Shown here: piece after piece, positions 1 through 10,676 of the stretch
Numbering within the stretch: position 1 is the first letter of the stretch
Layout of the letters: the number at the start of each line of letters is the position of its first letter
Assembly: GCA_011947345.1 (NCBI GenBank)
Contig: JAAVTG010001008.1
Span: 536,109 to 600,108, forward strand
Direction: 5' to 3'
Length of the DNA stretch: 64,000 nucleotides
Origin: Phytophthora quininea
Taxonomy: Eukaryota > Oomycota > Peronosporomycetes > Peronosporales > Peronosporaceae
The notes under the pieces: model-generated
Seen by the model: the letters and a program-made list of their open reading frames with translations, nothing else
What the model was told of the DNA's origin: nothing
Databases searched by the model: none
Position numbers and translations under genes: made by a program

Positions 1-1797
1 TGCTACCCTGGAGTCTGCAAAACCCCAGCCACGGTGGACGACAAAATCGACGTGTTCGTCAAGCGACTACTTGCTACAAGTGGAGATCCGAACGCGACGA
101 TGAATGTCTGGCTGCTACAAGGAGGTCCCGGCGCTTCGTCGACAGCCTGTAAGTCGAGTTTACCTTCGTGGATTTGGTATTTCAAGATCATTAACATTTT
201 AATTGTTATGCGTTGCAGTGGAATCCACCATGAAAGCGCTTCAAACTCAATTGGGGGAGCCATCAATGTGTACACGATGGACCACCGAGGCACCGGTCGC
301 AGCACGTTGCTGGATTGCGTGGCAGCTCAAGCCACGACTACCGGGTCTCCTTCAGGGAAATCCGTCGCCATTTCAGAAATCCCCGCCTGTGCCAACGCGC
401 TTGAGAAGAAGTTCGGGGATCTCTCATCGTTCTCGATTACAAGTGCTGCCACCGATCTGTTGAGTTTTATCGACAACTTTTCCAACGGCGCTGGCACGAT
501 CGTCTATGGCGTCAGCTACGGCACGGCTTTGGTCGAACGTTTGATGCACTTGAAGCCGCCTGGGGTGGTTGGCTATGTGTTGGATGGCATCGCTACATCT
601 TCTGGAGCACCCGGCGACAAGTTTGAGTTCTTTTCGCAATGGGATACCAATTTCGGCGAAGTGGGCGACGAATTCCTCGCTCGCTGTGCCAATGAGAGCA
701 GCTGCAGCTCTCATTTCAAGACCAAAAGCTTACCGGTTGTGTTCGAAGAGGTTCTCACCAATTTCGCCAGGAACCCAAACTCTACTTGCGCTTCGCTAGT
801 GGACACCAACAACCCGTCGTACACGCTTCGAGAAACTTTGGGGTCGCTTCTACAAAGCGCGCAGATGCGGACGTTTATCCCGCCGGTCATCTACCGCCTC
901 GCTCGATGCCAGCCCAAAGACGTCAAGGTCTTGAAACATTTCTTCGAGGCACTCAATTCCGGCTCCAGTACCAGCCAAGACAACGCCTTCTTTTCGACGT
1001 TGATATTCAACCTCGTCGGGTACTCTGATATGTGGGAGCAACCGCAGCCTTCCAAGGCGGAAATGCTTAAACGATTCACCGACACGAAACTTTGTGCTGA
1101 CCCTTCCTACTCCGAGATCGAGGAGTACTGTGCGTACTCGAAAGAAGACTCTCCCACGTGCAACGAATTCAGCACCAACAAATACGCTGGCAACGGAATT
1201 ATCTACAAGAGAGACCAGTATTGGAACAAGAGCGCCACCATCCCGAACAATGCCAGTGTATTGCTGTTAAGCGGCAAACTCGACCCCAAACGCCTCACAA
1301 ATTCGCCGAGTATTTGTTGGAAGCACTTGACGGAGACAACAAGGAGCTGGTGGCGTTTGATCATGCGGCACATGGCGCCATCGACTCTACGCCTCTTGCT
1401 GGAGAAGCCACGTGTGGAATGAATCTGCTGGTTTCCTACGTGAACCAAAGTGGCGTGTTGAAGAATTTGGACAAATCTTGTGTGGATGAACTACCGGAGT
1501 TTAACCTCACAACCCCGGGCCGTACCGAGACTATTACTTCAGCACAAAAGATGCGTACGACGGAGAGTTCGATGCGAGCCTCAGTGGTCGGTCACGCACA
1601 GCGAGTACTCAAACAGGTGCGATGGAAACGGAAGACTCGTCTGATGAAGAATCGACGTACAAGACCGCGTTTATTGTCTTCCTGGTACTGTTCGTGCTGG
1701 CGCTGGGGTTGCTGCCTTGTTCGCGTATCGTTGGCTCACATTGAAACACCTGATGGCAAGCGCGACGAAAGGTCCGGTGTTATCGACGACATTCTAA
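1..1797 (+). CDS. S33 serine peptidase, copy 1 (5' end outside window)
   Basis: Secreted, membrane-anchored alpha/beta hydrolase of peptidase family S33. The window opens inside exon 1, so the signal peptide is missing. A 70-bp intron (149-218, GTAAGT...TTGCAG) follows GGPGASST. Then come the MDHRGTGRS oxyanion region, the GVSYG nucleophile elbow near 509-523, SGKLDP (acid) near 1270 and the HAAHG histidine near 1365. A hydrophobic anchor lies at about 1665-1735, before a short basic tail ending at TAA 1795-1797. The frame is broken near 255 (an A lost from GGGAGG), 1287 (C5 to C4), 1519 (G4 to G3) and 1709 (G5 to G4). Up to about 1480 it is almost identical to copy 2, including the intron; its last 300 bases instead match the 40.9-41.1 kb gene. 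That points to gene conversion or a recombination joint. Family assignment is firm; functional status is uncertain. Confidence 0.8.
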
Positions 1798-2304
1798 CAA
1801 GTTTGTTCTCTCGAGTCGCCTCGTGCGAAAAACATATTCGTAGCAGGTATGCAGAACTCGTATTTCTTTTTTATTTTTGGCTAAAACAGTGAAGAGAATG
1901 CGTCCTGCATAATTTTGCGCTTTGTTTAACTGCATAGCAATTGAGAAGATGAATAAGGCATTCAAATAAAAGCACTTGTTTGGGAATGCGATTGTTTGCG
2001 GTTTGAAGAATGTCAGGGAGGATTACCAAGCAGCACATCATTTTCTATGAGCAGCGCATGTTGCGATTCCAAGTCGTCGTTCGTGGGGACCTTCGCTTTA
2101 AGTCACGTGGGCCAGAATTTCGGTCTACAAACAGTCTACAACTCGAGTGGTGCATCATCACCAGCAATTCATAATCGGTTTGTAACCCAGTACTTGCAGT
2201 AAAAGCGTCCGACGATACAACTTCGAGATGGGAAGCTACCTACGCGTCGAGATAATAGAGATAAAGGCCTCTCGACTGGTGTTTGCTTACAAACTCTCCG
2301 TCTC
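1798..2304. other. Intergenic 3' flank and upstream region between two S33 genes
   Basis: No convincing gene. The stretch is part of the large inverted duplication and reappears inverted at about 40.44-40.87 kb. It includes an AT-richer 3' flank with AATAAAAG-like sequence near 1965, a possible polyadenylation region, followed by the upstream region of copy 2. Confidence 0.5.
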
Positions 2305-2330
2305 AACACTTCACTTTTCGTTTTGCCATC
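2305..2330 (+). promoter_or_regulatory. Initiator-like TCACTTTTCGTTTTG element of S33 copy 2
   Basis: TCACTTTTC followed by a T-rich stretch lies about 85 bases before the ATG. Oomycete core promoters are known to use an initiator of the type TCAYTTY followed by a flanking T-rich element. Equivalent TCACTTT motifs lie upstream of the S33 genes at 6.5, 36.2, 40.3, 42.8, 44.5, 48.7 and 54.3 kb, so the motif is conserved across the family. Start-site use is inferred. Confidence 0.55.
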
Positions 2331-2397
2331 AACGACCAGCCGTCTCCAGCTCAAGTTTTTCAACTAGCTCCAACGTCTTCAGTTGAAAGTCATCAAC

Positions 2398-4331
2398 ATG
2401 CGGCTCCACCACCTCGTACTGATGGCGATGATGCTCTCGACTGTCCTAGCTGAATTCGATCTCAACGGTTGGTACCCTTGCTCGGACACGACTTTCTCAG
2501 ATGAAGGGAGTTCCAGCGGCCAGATCGCTCAATGCGCAGTGCACTCGGCCCCACTCTGCTACCCTGGAGTCTGCAAAACCCCAGCCACGGTGGACGACAA
2601 AATCGACGTGTTCGTCAAGCGACTACTTGCTACAAGTGGAGATCCGAACGCGACGATGAATGTCTGGCTGCTACAAGGAGGTCCCGGCGCTTCGTCGACA
2701 GCCTGTAAGTCGAGTTTACCTTCGTGGATTTGGTATTTCAAGATCATTAACATTTTAATTGTTATGCGTTGCAGTGGAATCCACCATGAAAGCGCTTCAA
2801 ACTCAATTGGGGGAGCCATCAATGTACACGATGGACCACCGAGGCACCGGTCGCAGCACGTTGCTGGATTGCGTGGCAGCTCAAGCCACGACTACCGGGT
2901 CTCCTTCAGGGAAATCCGTCGCCATTTCAGAAATCCCCGCCTGTGCCAACGCGCTTGAGAAGAAGTTCGGGGATCTCTCATCGTTCTCGATTACAAGTGC
3001 TGCCACCGATCTGTTGAGTTTTATCGACAACTTTTCCAACGGCGCTGGCACGATCGTCTATGGCGTCAGCTACGGCACGGCTTTGGTCGAACGTTTGATG
3101 CACTTGAAGCCGCCTGGGGTGGTTGGCTATGTGTTGGATGGCATCGCTACATCTTCTGGAGCACCCGGCGACAAGTTTGAGTTCTTTTCGCAATGGGATA
3201 CCAATTTCGGCGAAGTGGGCGACGAATTCCTCGCTCGCTGTGCCAATGAGAGCAGCTGCAGCTCTCATTTCAAGACCAAAAGCTTACCGGTTGTGTTCGA
3301 AGAGGTTCTCACCAATTTCGCCAGGAACCCAAACTCTACTTGCGCTTCGCTAGTGGACACCAACAACCCGTCGTACACGCTTCGAGAAACTTTGGGGTCG
3401 CTTCTACAAAGCGCGCAGATGCGGACGTTTATCCCGCCGGTCATCTACCGCCTCGCTCGATGCCAGCCCAAAGACGTCAAGGTCTTGAAACATTTCTTCG
3501 AGGCACTCAATTCCGGCTCCAGTACCAGCCAAGACAACGCCTTCTTTCGACGTTGATATTCAACCTCGTCGGGTACTCTGATATGTGGGAGCAACCGCAG
3601 CCTTCCAAGGCGGAAATGCTTAAACGATTCACCGACACGAAACTTTGTGCTGACCCTTCCTACTCCGAGATCGAGGAGTACTGTGCGTATTCGAAAGAAG
3701 ACTCTCCCACGTGCAACGAATTCAGCACCAACAAATACGCTGGCAACGGAATTATCTACAAGAGAGACCAGTATTGGAACAAGAGCGCCACCATCCCGAA
3801 CAATGCCAGTGTATTGCTGTTAAGCGGCAAACTCGACCCCCAAACGCCTCACAAATTCGCCGAGTATTTGTTGGAAGCACTTGACGGAGACAACAAGGAG
3901 CTGGTGGCGTTTGATCATGCGGCACATGGCGCCATCGACTCTACGCCTCTTGCTGGAGGAGCCACGTGTGGAATGAATCTGCTGGTTTCCTACGTGAACC
4001 AAAGTGGCGTGTTGAAGAATCTGGACAGGTCTTGTGTGGATGAACTACCGGCGTTCAATCTCTCAACCCCGGGCCGTACCGAGACTATTACTTCAGCACG
4101 AAAGATGCGTACGACGGTGAGTTTCTCAGTAGCTCGTCGCGCACAGCAAGCACTCAAGCAGGAGCGATGGGAGCTGAAGAGGAGGAACCAACGTACAAGA
4201 CTGCATTTATCGCTTTCCTGGTGCTGTTCGTGCTGACATTAGGAGCTGCTGCCTTTTTCGCGTATCGTTGGGTCAAGCTGCTACTCGCGATGAAGAGAGC
4301 TACAAAGAACGAGATGTCGACTCCTTGTTAA
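2398..4331 (+). CDS. S33 serine peptidase, copy 2 (frame-disrupted)
   Basis: Predicted ecto-peptidase. It opens with signal peptide MRLHHLVLMAMMLSTVLA, then a cysteine-containing N-terminal segment, GGPGASS near residue 95, MDHRGTGRS near 123 and nucleophile Ser near 202 in GVSYG. SGKLDPQTP and HAAHG supply the acid and histidine. A membrane anchor of about 22 residues is followed by a basic tail ending at TAA 4329-4331. The intron is 2705-2774. The ATG was chosen because it starts the signal peptide and lies below the initiator-like element. The same GGGAGG-to-GGGGG loss as in copy 1 is present, but a two-base loss 18 bases later (GTGTAC to GTAC) restores frame, altering about five residues. 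A T4-to-T3 loss near 3545 and a G4-to-G3 loss near 4070 break it again. Repaired length would be about 570 residues, typical of the family here. Confidence 0.8.
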
Positions 4332-4790
4332 AGGGAATAAAAATCCTGTGCACGTGACTCCTAACTCGTAGCCACATGTGGTAAGGACTCCCTCGTCACA
4401 TCTTTCAGAGAGCACAAGGCGTACAAGTTGTGGCACTTTTGACAAAACATAATGCGTACAAAATTCGAGCTGCAAGACTTTTTGAAGTCATCACAGGAAT
4501 GCTGTGGTGGCATTCCTACGACTAGGCTCTATTGGCCTTTGGCAGCGGACTCTGCGAAACTGATTCAGTCGAGAACGAACTTGTAAGTGCCGGGGTACCA
4601 ATCTCGTCACTGATAGTAGCGCTCGCTTTTTGCTGTTTCATCTTGACTCAACGGTACACGAAGAAACCAATGACCCCCAGCGGCAGCACAAAGAGCACCA
4701 AGAACACGATAAACGCGCTTTTGTATCCCCATTCGTCGACCCGTTGGTGTCCGATATTCCAGCGTTGATACTGGCGTCAAACTCGCCGTC
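4332..4790 (-). pseudogene. Decayed C-terminal anchor region behind the stop of S33 copy 3
   Basis: Read on the minus strand downstream of the TAG at 4791, this still encodes a recognisable membrane anchor (FIVFLVLFVL) and a tail. It is out of frame by one base and closed by a TGA where paralogues have Trp (YRW to YR-stop). The same TAG and TGA occur in the copies at 38.0 and 46.3 kb. It therefore looks like untranslated former coding sequence, or the 3' UTR, of a soluble form. The part at 4332-4530 is the shared spacer between two convergent S33 genes. Confidence 0.6.
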
Positions 4791-6515
4791 CTACACGTCA
4801 TCTGTGCTGATATAATTGACCTGGTACTCCACCGGAGTTGTGAGATTGAACGCCGGCATTTCGTCCACACACGACTTGTCCAAATTCTTCAACACGCCAC
4901 TTTGATTCACGTAGGAAACCAGCAGCTTCATACCACACGTCATTGAGTAGTCGCCGTGAACAAGTGGCGTTGATTCGACGATGCCATGCGTCGCATGCTC
5001 AAACATGATTAGCTCTTTGTTGTCTCTGCCAAGTGCTTTTAGGAAATATTCAACATATTTGAGAACTGTTTGAGAGTCGATTTTGCCGTTTAGTAGCAAC
5101 ACACTCGCGTTGTTGGGGATGGTGGCACTCTTGTTCCAGCACTAGTCTCGGTCGTAGGTGATGCCGTTGCCATCGTAGCTGCTGACGTTGAGTTCATTGC
5201 TCTTCTTTGAAAACGCACAATATCGAGGGACACTCGAGTAGGATCCTCCAGCGCAGACTTTAGTGTCATTGAATCGTGCTTTCATTTCCTTCATGGACGA
5301 CTGAGGTTGTCCCCACAACTCGAAAAACACGACGAGGTCGTACAGTAGTGACGAATAAAACGTGTCGTCTTGAAACGAGAGGTTATCCATCGTCTTGAGT
5401 GTCGCGAAGAAGAAGCTCAAAACGTTGATGTCTTTGGGCTCACAGCGACTGAGTCGGTAGACAACAGGAGGGATGAGAGTTCGTCTCTGCACTTTGTAGC
5501 AGCGATCCCAACGCAGCACGAAGGAAGAACGACACCGTCTCGTTAACCTGCGGACTGTCGCCACTCCGGTAGGAGTCGATGACCGCAGCACACGTGGAGT
5601 TTGGATTGTTGTCGAAGTTCGTGATGAGTTCTTGAATCGTGTCGGGTAAGCTTTTGGTCTCGAAGCGAGCCAGGAACGCGTCGCCCACTTCACCATAATC
5701 GGAATCTCATTTGGAAAAGTGTTCAAACTCGTCGGCGGAAGCTCGAACTCGATCCCACTCCGTCGAGCACATACCCGACTACCTCGGGGTGTTCAAGTGG
5801 ATCATCGTTCGACTAACGCTGTGCCAAAGCTCACCGCGAAGACGATCGTGTAAGCGCCGTGGGAGAAGTTGGAGATGACAACTGACAGGTTGGTGGCAGC
5901 ACTTGTCATCGAGAAGGCAAAGAGATTGGCGCACTTGTTTTCAAGCACATCGGCACACGCTGGTACTTCGGATGGCTCGACGGGGTTCCCAGAGGGGGAA
6001 CCGGTAGTGGTGGTTTGTGCTGCAACGCAGTCCAACAACGTACTGCGACCAGTACCCCGATGACCCATCGTATAGACGTTGGCGGCTCCTCCCAGTCGAT
6101 CGTGTAGCTCCACCATGGTTGTTTCCACTAGACGCACCACGACAAACAAATAAATTCAATTACAAAGCGTTGGGTGAACCAATACAAGTAGTTGGACGAA
6201 CTTCCTGTCGACGAAGCTCCGGGACCACCTTGCAGCAACCGCGTTCGGGTCTCCACTTGTAGCCGGTAGTCGCTTGACGAAAATGTCGACCGTATTATCC
6301 ACCGTCGCTGGGACTTCACAGATGCCAGGGTAGCAGAGTGGGGCCGAGTAGCCTGCGCACTCAGCGTTCTGGTTTCTTGAACCTCCTTCGTCTGACAAGG
6401 TTTCTTCGGAACAGGGGTACCCGCCGTTGAGTTGGCTCGGACTGGACGAATTGGACGCCGCCGAAGTGGTGGCGATTACCACCGCTGTCGCGACGACGAG
6501 GTGGAGCCTGAGCAT
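4791..6515 (-). pseudogene. S33 serine peptidase, copy 3 (frameshifted, anchor lost)
   Basis: Starts with signal peptide MLRLHLVVATAVVIATTSA. The intron is 6128-6201 with donor GTTCGT and acceptor CTAG; splicing there keeps the frame and gives STGMETTMVEL in place of STALESTMKAL. The nucleophile elbow is AVSFG (usual GVSYG). Several frame breaks follow near 5800-5700 (ALVER, then a stop) and near 5110, some outside homopolymers. Translation ends at STDDV-TAG, where paralogues read DAYDGEF, before the anchor. It runs convergent to copy 2 and is the inverted twin of 36,240-37,998. It may be a pseudogene or, if the breaks are errors, a secreted soluble enzyme. Confidence 0.7.
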
Positions 6516-6535
6516 TGGAACTTGATCGATGAACA

Positions 6536-6551
6536 GCAAGTAGAAAAGTGA
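6536..6551 (-). promoter_or_regulatory. Initiator-like TCACTTTTC of S33 copy 3
   Basis: Minus-strand GACTCACTTTTCTAC lies about 30 bases upstream of the ATG at 6515. It matches the family-wide motif and is conserved in the inverted twin near 36,203. Confidence 0.45.
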
Positions 6552-6733
6552 GTCAAGCTCTGGAGGTTGATGCAGCTCGCGCTCCGATCGCCAAACCGCT
6601 TTGCTCTGAGATCGGCCATATCTCCGTGGCGTGATTGCTTTTGCAATGCCTGCGTGACGCTCAAGTATATCACCAGGATAGGCAAGTTGACCAGCTCTTC
6701 ATACATAGCTGCAACAACCATCGCGTCGCGTCT

Positions 6734-7919
6734 TCAAGGGGCCCCATAGACGTAGCTACGGATGGTCCTGATCATGACGTCTCCCCACCTTCCCATTCCA
6801 ACTTGCAGCTCCTGGCGTGCTGCTTCAGACATGGGAAACTCAGGGTTGTAGAGTTTCAAGAAGGCCGATCGACGCAGTGTCACCACCAGCTCTGTGTCAT
6901 CTGCACCACCACCACCACCACCACTGTCCCGCGCTGGGCACAGCCTCTTTGGTCGTCTTCTGGCCGTCAGCACTACCGCACCAGACGTATCCAACCTCGC
7001 CCGCTCCTTTGGGAAATACGGGTAGAGCTCGTCTTCGTCGATCGAGTCGAGAGCCAAAATCCCGCATGGCTCGCCTCCAAATCCTTCCTCGTCCCCCGTA
7101 AAAGGTGCGAGAAGGTGACGACGCTGCTTTCGACGGGTGTGCAGTTCTCCGTCCGTGACAAAATCCTCGTGTTGATGACCGTGCCCTCGATGGAGTCGTA
7201 GTCGTCTCGTACTGTGACGTCGCCCAGTCGTTCGGTCACGTTGATCTCGAAGTTGGTGTAGTGGAACTGGAGCGCGTCCCAGACTTGCTGCAGCGACTCG
7301 ACCCCTGGGAAGTGCACCGCCTCCAAATGCACGCAGCATATGTCTCCCTCCGCCGTCTCGAATCGCTGGTCGGAAGTGTGGGGCTTGTCTGGGTCCACGA
7401 ACCGATCTGGGGCCATGAGAAAGTCAAAGGTGTTCCGCAGCTTCTGCTTCTTGACGGCCATGAGCGTTTCTCGTCGCTCCTCCCAGTCCTTTGTGAGGCA
7501 GATCCGCGTGTACAGAGGATGAGTCTCTTGGTCTCCCTTTGCAAAGGAAGCGAATAGTGAGTTTAGGACCGTCAGCCAGCTACGTCTAAGCAGTGAAAGC
7601 CTTACCAGACACTCGGACAGCAAGGACTGGGCGCTAGCGACCCCAGCTGCTGCGTCTTGGCCACGGACGTCAGCAGATTGTTCTCTGCCAAGGTGTTCTG
7701 CACGACAGGGTCCAGCAGTGCTCGATCTTCCGGCGACAAGTTGCGGATCTGCAGCTCCTTGAGCCCCATCGCCAAGCGGTTCACTTCTTCTCGCAGTCGG
7801 ACCGCCTCCTCCTACAGAACCACCATCACACACACCAGAGTTAGCAACTCCGTCATGGGTCCCTGAACGCTGGAAATTCTTACCCGCCGCGCCGTGTACG
7901 TGCACTTCTGCTTCTTCAT
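6734..7919 (-). CDS. M96-like coiled-coil family protein 1
   Basis: Three exons: 7919-7884 (MKKQKCTYTARR), 7811-7606 (coiled coil, EEAVRLREEVNRLA...) and 7536-6734 (conserved C-terminal domain). Introns are 72 and 69 bp with GTAAGA and GTAAGG donors. Family hallmarks are HPLYTRICL, KDWEERRETL, ICCVHLEAVHFPG, TVRDDYDSIEG, DEDELYPYFP, RRSAFLKLYNPEF and WGDVM near the C-terminus. A five-residue glycine run lies in the linker before the last block. The basic N-terminus plus coiled coil recalls a bZIP-type dimeriser, and the C-terminal domain may be START-like; both are inferences. Frame breaks near 7660 (G5 to G4) and 7100 (T5 to T4) are homopolymer losses, both shared with the inverted twin at 34,844-36,030. 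ATG chosen because all members begin with this basic motif. Confidence 0.75.
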
Positions 7920-8154
7920 GTCGGTCTCCGCTTCCGAAATGCGGGACTCGCCAACATGGACCACGTGTCCCACCGTCACGACGGCCGTGATTGCGTGAGC
8001 TGAGTTGCAGTCAACTGCAACATGCCAGTCTTGCCGCTGTGTTTTCGGTAGCTGAGACTTTCGGTAGCTGCGACCGTTTCGTGCTAACATCGGATCGCTA
8101 ACGTCACGATGACTGTTGACGTACATCTCATTATTCAGCGCCCAGTCCTATCCT

Positions 8155-9263
8155 TTAGTGCGTCGGATATAACGAACCCCGCATGCACTTCAGCATGACT
8201 CGCCCCCAGCGAATGATTCCTTCCTGCAGGCCATGACGAGCACACTCAGAGATGGGGAACTCTGGATTGAGCAGTTTGATGAAAGCTGCTCGACGCAGAG
8301 TTACTACCAGCCCCCAGAGTCTTCGCTTGCAACCAAGACAATCGCACCGGATCCATCCCGTCGAGTGCGTTCGTGAGGCACGTACGGATACAGCTCGTCC
8401 TCGTCCACAAAGTCGATGGCAATGACCCCACACGCCTCACCGCCACAGAGATCGTTGTCTGCATCAAACAACTGGGAGAACACCACCGTACTCGCCTCGA
8501 TCTTCGTGCCGTGGTCGTCCGTCGAGATCACGCGCGAGTTGAAGACGCTGCCTTCCACGCAGTCGTAGTCGTCTCGGACCGTGATGTGGCCCGTCAGCTC
8601 CGAGATGCTGATCTCCGTGTTCTGGAAGTAGAACAGGACGGCGTCGAAGACCTGGCGGAGCGACTGGACGTTCGGGAACTGGATGGTCTCGTAGTTGACG
8701 CAGCAGAGATCGCCCTGCTCGTTCTCGAACTGCTGCTCCGAGTGTTTGGTCTTCTTGGAGGCGGCCAGACGGTTCGGGTCCATGATGAAGTGGTAGGCGT
8801 CTTGTAGCTTTTGCTGTCGGATGGTCATGAGCGTAGCGTGTCGTTTGTCCCAGTCAGTGCCGAGTCGGATGGTCGAGTAGAGAGGGAAGAAACGTTGGTC
8901 TCCCTGCAAGATTAATCGTTAGTTCTTGGTCATTCCTTCATGGTTGAATATAAGAGCTCTGTTACCATGAAGCGTGAAGCGAAGGACTGCGCCTCGGCAA
9001 TTTCATGTTGCTTTTCTCGGCCGAAGGATAAAAGTTCGGCATGTTGGGTCAACGACTTGTCTAGGAGCGGACCTGTTTGTTTTGAGCGAGATCGCGCCTG
9101 CAGTACTTCCAGCTGTGATTCCAACATCCGGACCTCTTCATGGAGCTCTTGCGCCTTCTCCTACAGATAGCGCCACCCCTCGTTAACTGCACAGCTACTA
9201 TTGTTCCTGTATCACTCGTCCTACCCTTCGGGCTTCATACGTGCACTTGCGCTTCTTCGGCAT
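8155..9263 (-). CDS. M96-like coiled-coil family protein 2
   Basis: Exons 9263-9225 (MPKKRKCTYEARR), 9160-8966 (coiled coil ending FASRFM) and 8903-8155. Introns are 64 bp (GTAGGA) and 62 bp (GTAACA). The large exon carries GTDWDKRHATLM, GDLCCVNYETIQFP, ISELTGHITVRDDYD, DEDELYPYVPHER and RRAAFIKLLNPEF. The usual C-terminal WGD is WGR. One break near 8311-8315, where GGG GGG would be needed but only five G are present, separates the last 50 residues. The inverted twin (33,463-34,608) reads GGCGGG there and is open throughout. Exon 3 is nearly identical to the twin from about 45 bases in, whereas exons 1-2 are clearly diverged. The inverted duplication therefore ends inside this gene. Confidence 0.75.
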
Positions 9264-9414
9264 TGCAACAGCCAACGCTTCCGCTCCGTCCGTTTCGGAT
9301 TCTGGTCATCAAATCTGTTTACGACCTACAACCACTTGCTGCGAATGAACGACTTCCAATGCCTTTCAACTTGTGGTCCCCATTGACATCCATCTCGATA
9401 CTGGTTTGGCAGCC

Positions 9415-10547
9415 CTACGACGCAGAGTAGACGTACTTTCGGATGTTTCTGATCATGAGATCACCCCACCGACTAATACCCGCATGTAGTCCTTGGCGTG
9501 TGGCTTCACACACTGGGAACTGAGGGTGGTGCAGCTTCAGGAAAGCCCCGCGTCTTAAAGTCACCACAACCCCATCGTCTGTTTGCCTTGCTGTCAGCAC
9601 AATTGACCCAGACGTATCAAAGCGAACTCTCTCGTTCGGGAAGTACGGATACAGCTCGTCTTCATCCACACAGTCCAGGGCCAAAATGCCGCACTCTTGT
9701 CCGCCAAAGTCCTTGTCCCCCTCCGTAACGAACCGTGAGAACGTGATGATGCTGCTCTCCACTTGAGTGCAGCCCTCGGACCGAGACAACACGCGAATAT
9801 TCTGCACACTGCCGTCGATGGAGTCGTAGTCGTCTCTCACCGTGGTGTGGCCAAACTGCTCCGAGATACTGATCTCTAAATTGTTGTAGTGATTCTGAAG
9901 AGCGTCGTACACCTGCCGCAGCGATTGCACTCCCGGAAACTGTACAGCCTCCAAGTGGATGGAACACAAATCTCCCTCTGCATTTTCGTAGCGATGGTCT
10001 GACGTGTGGGGCTTAAATGGGTTCTCAAACCTTCCTGGGGCCATCAGATACTCGAAAGCCGCGCGGATTTTCTGCTCCATCAGTGCCATGAGGATTTGGC
10101 GACGCAGCTCCCAGTCGTCGCCCAGACAGATCCGCGTGTAGAACGGATGCGATTCATTGCCCCCTACAATAATAATAAGAAGAAATAAAAGTTTAGTAAA
10201 AAAGTAATATGTATGCGTAAAATGAAAGGCGCTTCCTTACGAGGCTTTGAGTGAGCAAGGACTGGGCCTTCGCCACCCGCAAGTGCTGCGATTGGGCCTC
10301 AGACGTCAGCAGCATGTTCTCGGCCAGCTTGAACTGCACGTGCGGGTCCAGCAGCGCCCTGGCCTCGGGGACAGCGACCGGATCTGCAGCTGCTGCAGCT
10401 CAGTCGTCAGCTGGGACTCCTTCTCCCGCAGCTTCTTGAGCTCGTCCTGCTTATTATGCACATGTTAGACAACGATTATTGCTGATGATTTAGCTGCCAA
10501 GATGCACGTACTCGACGCACGCTGTACGTGCATTTCTGCTTCTTCAT
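9415..10547 (-). CDS. M96-like coiled-coil family protein 3
   Basis: Exons 10547-10512 (MKKQKCTYSVRR), 10446-10241 (coiled coil, LKKLREKESQLTTELQ) and 10163-9415. Introns are about 64 and 76 bp. The last exon is open over 225 residues and shows MAPGRF, HTSDHRYENAEGDLC, FGHTTVRDDYDSIDG, DEDELYPYFPNERVRFD, RRGAFLKLHHPQFP and ISRWGDLMIRNIRKY. Breaks occur near 10360 (a C-run read one short) and at the exon 3 acceptor (TAGGGGGC, one G too few to keep frame). Same orientation as proteins 1, 2 and 4, forming a tandem array. Function unknown; regulatory or lipid-binding roles are only inferred from architecture. Confidence 0.75.
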
Positions 10548-10676
10548 TTGACTGAGAAATTGGCTAATGGCACGTGGAACTGTAAATACGGACACGCCAA
10601 CTGATCCGGCCGAATTTCCCTCCTGCGATTACGAACAGCACAATTGGATTTACGGCTTGGTTTTATGCTTCCTTTA

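Larger units (their letters stand above)
1545..8862 (+). repeat. Large inverted duplication, arm A
   Basis: About 7.3 kb present again in reverse at 33,895-41,125, colinear throughout: tail of copy 1, copy 2, copy 3, M96-like 1 and exon 3 of M96-like 2. Coordinates of paired points sum to about 42,670-42,765 along the whole length, so only about 100 bases of net indel separate the arms. The inner edge falls about 45 bases into exon 3 of protein 2; the outer edge falls near the end of copy 1. Confidence 0.85.

Noticed and set aside
24..2400. S33 N-terminal RLLATS segment considered as an RxLR effector motif
   Set aside because: It lacks RxLR spacing and dEER context, and the segment is part of the peptidase N-domain conserved in all paralogues.
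6817..7101. Run of histidine codons in a plus-strand frame near 6,900, and again near 35,860
   Set aside because: Antisense of the polyglycine linker (GGTGGTGGT) of M96-like proteins 1 and 10, not a metal-binding protein.
8373..8807. Valine/arginine-rich 144-codon plus-strand frame, with a mirror at 33,955-34,530
   Set aside because: Antisense of the conserved exon 3 of M96-like proteins 2 and 9; it duplicates only because the real gene is duplicated.
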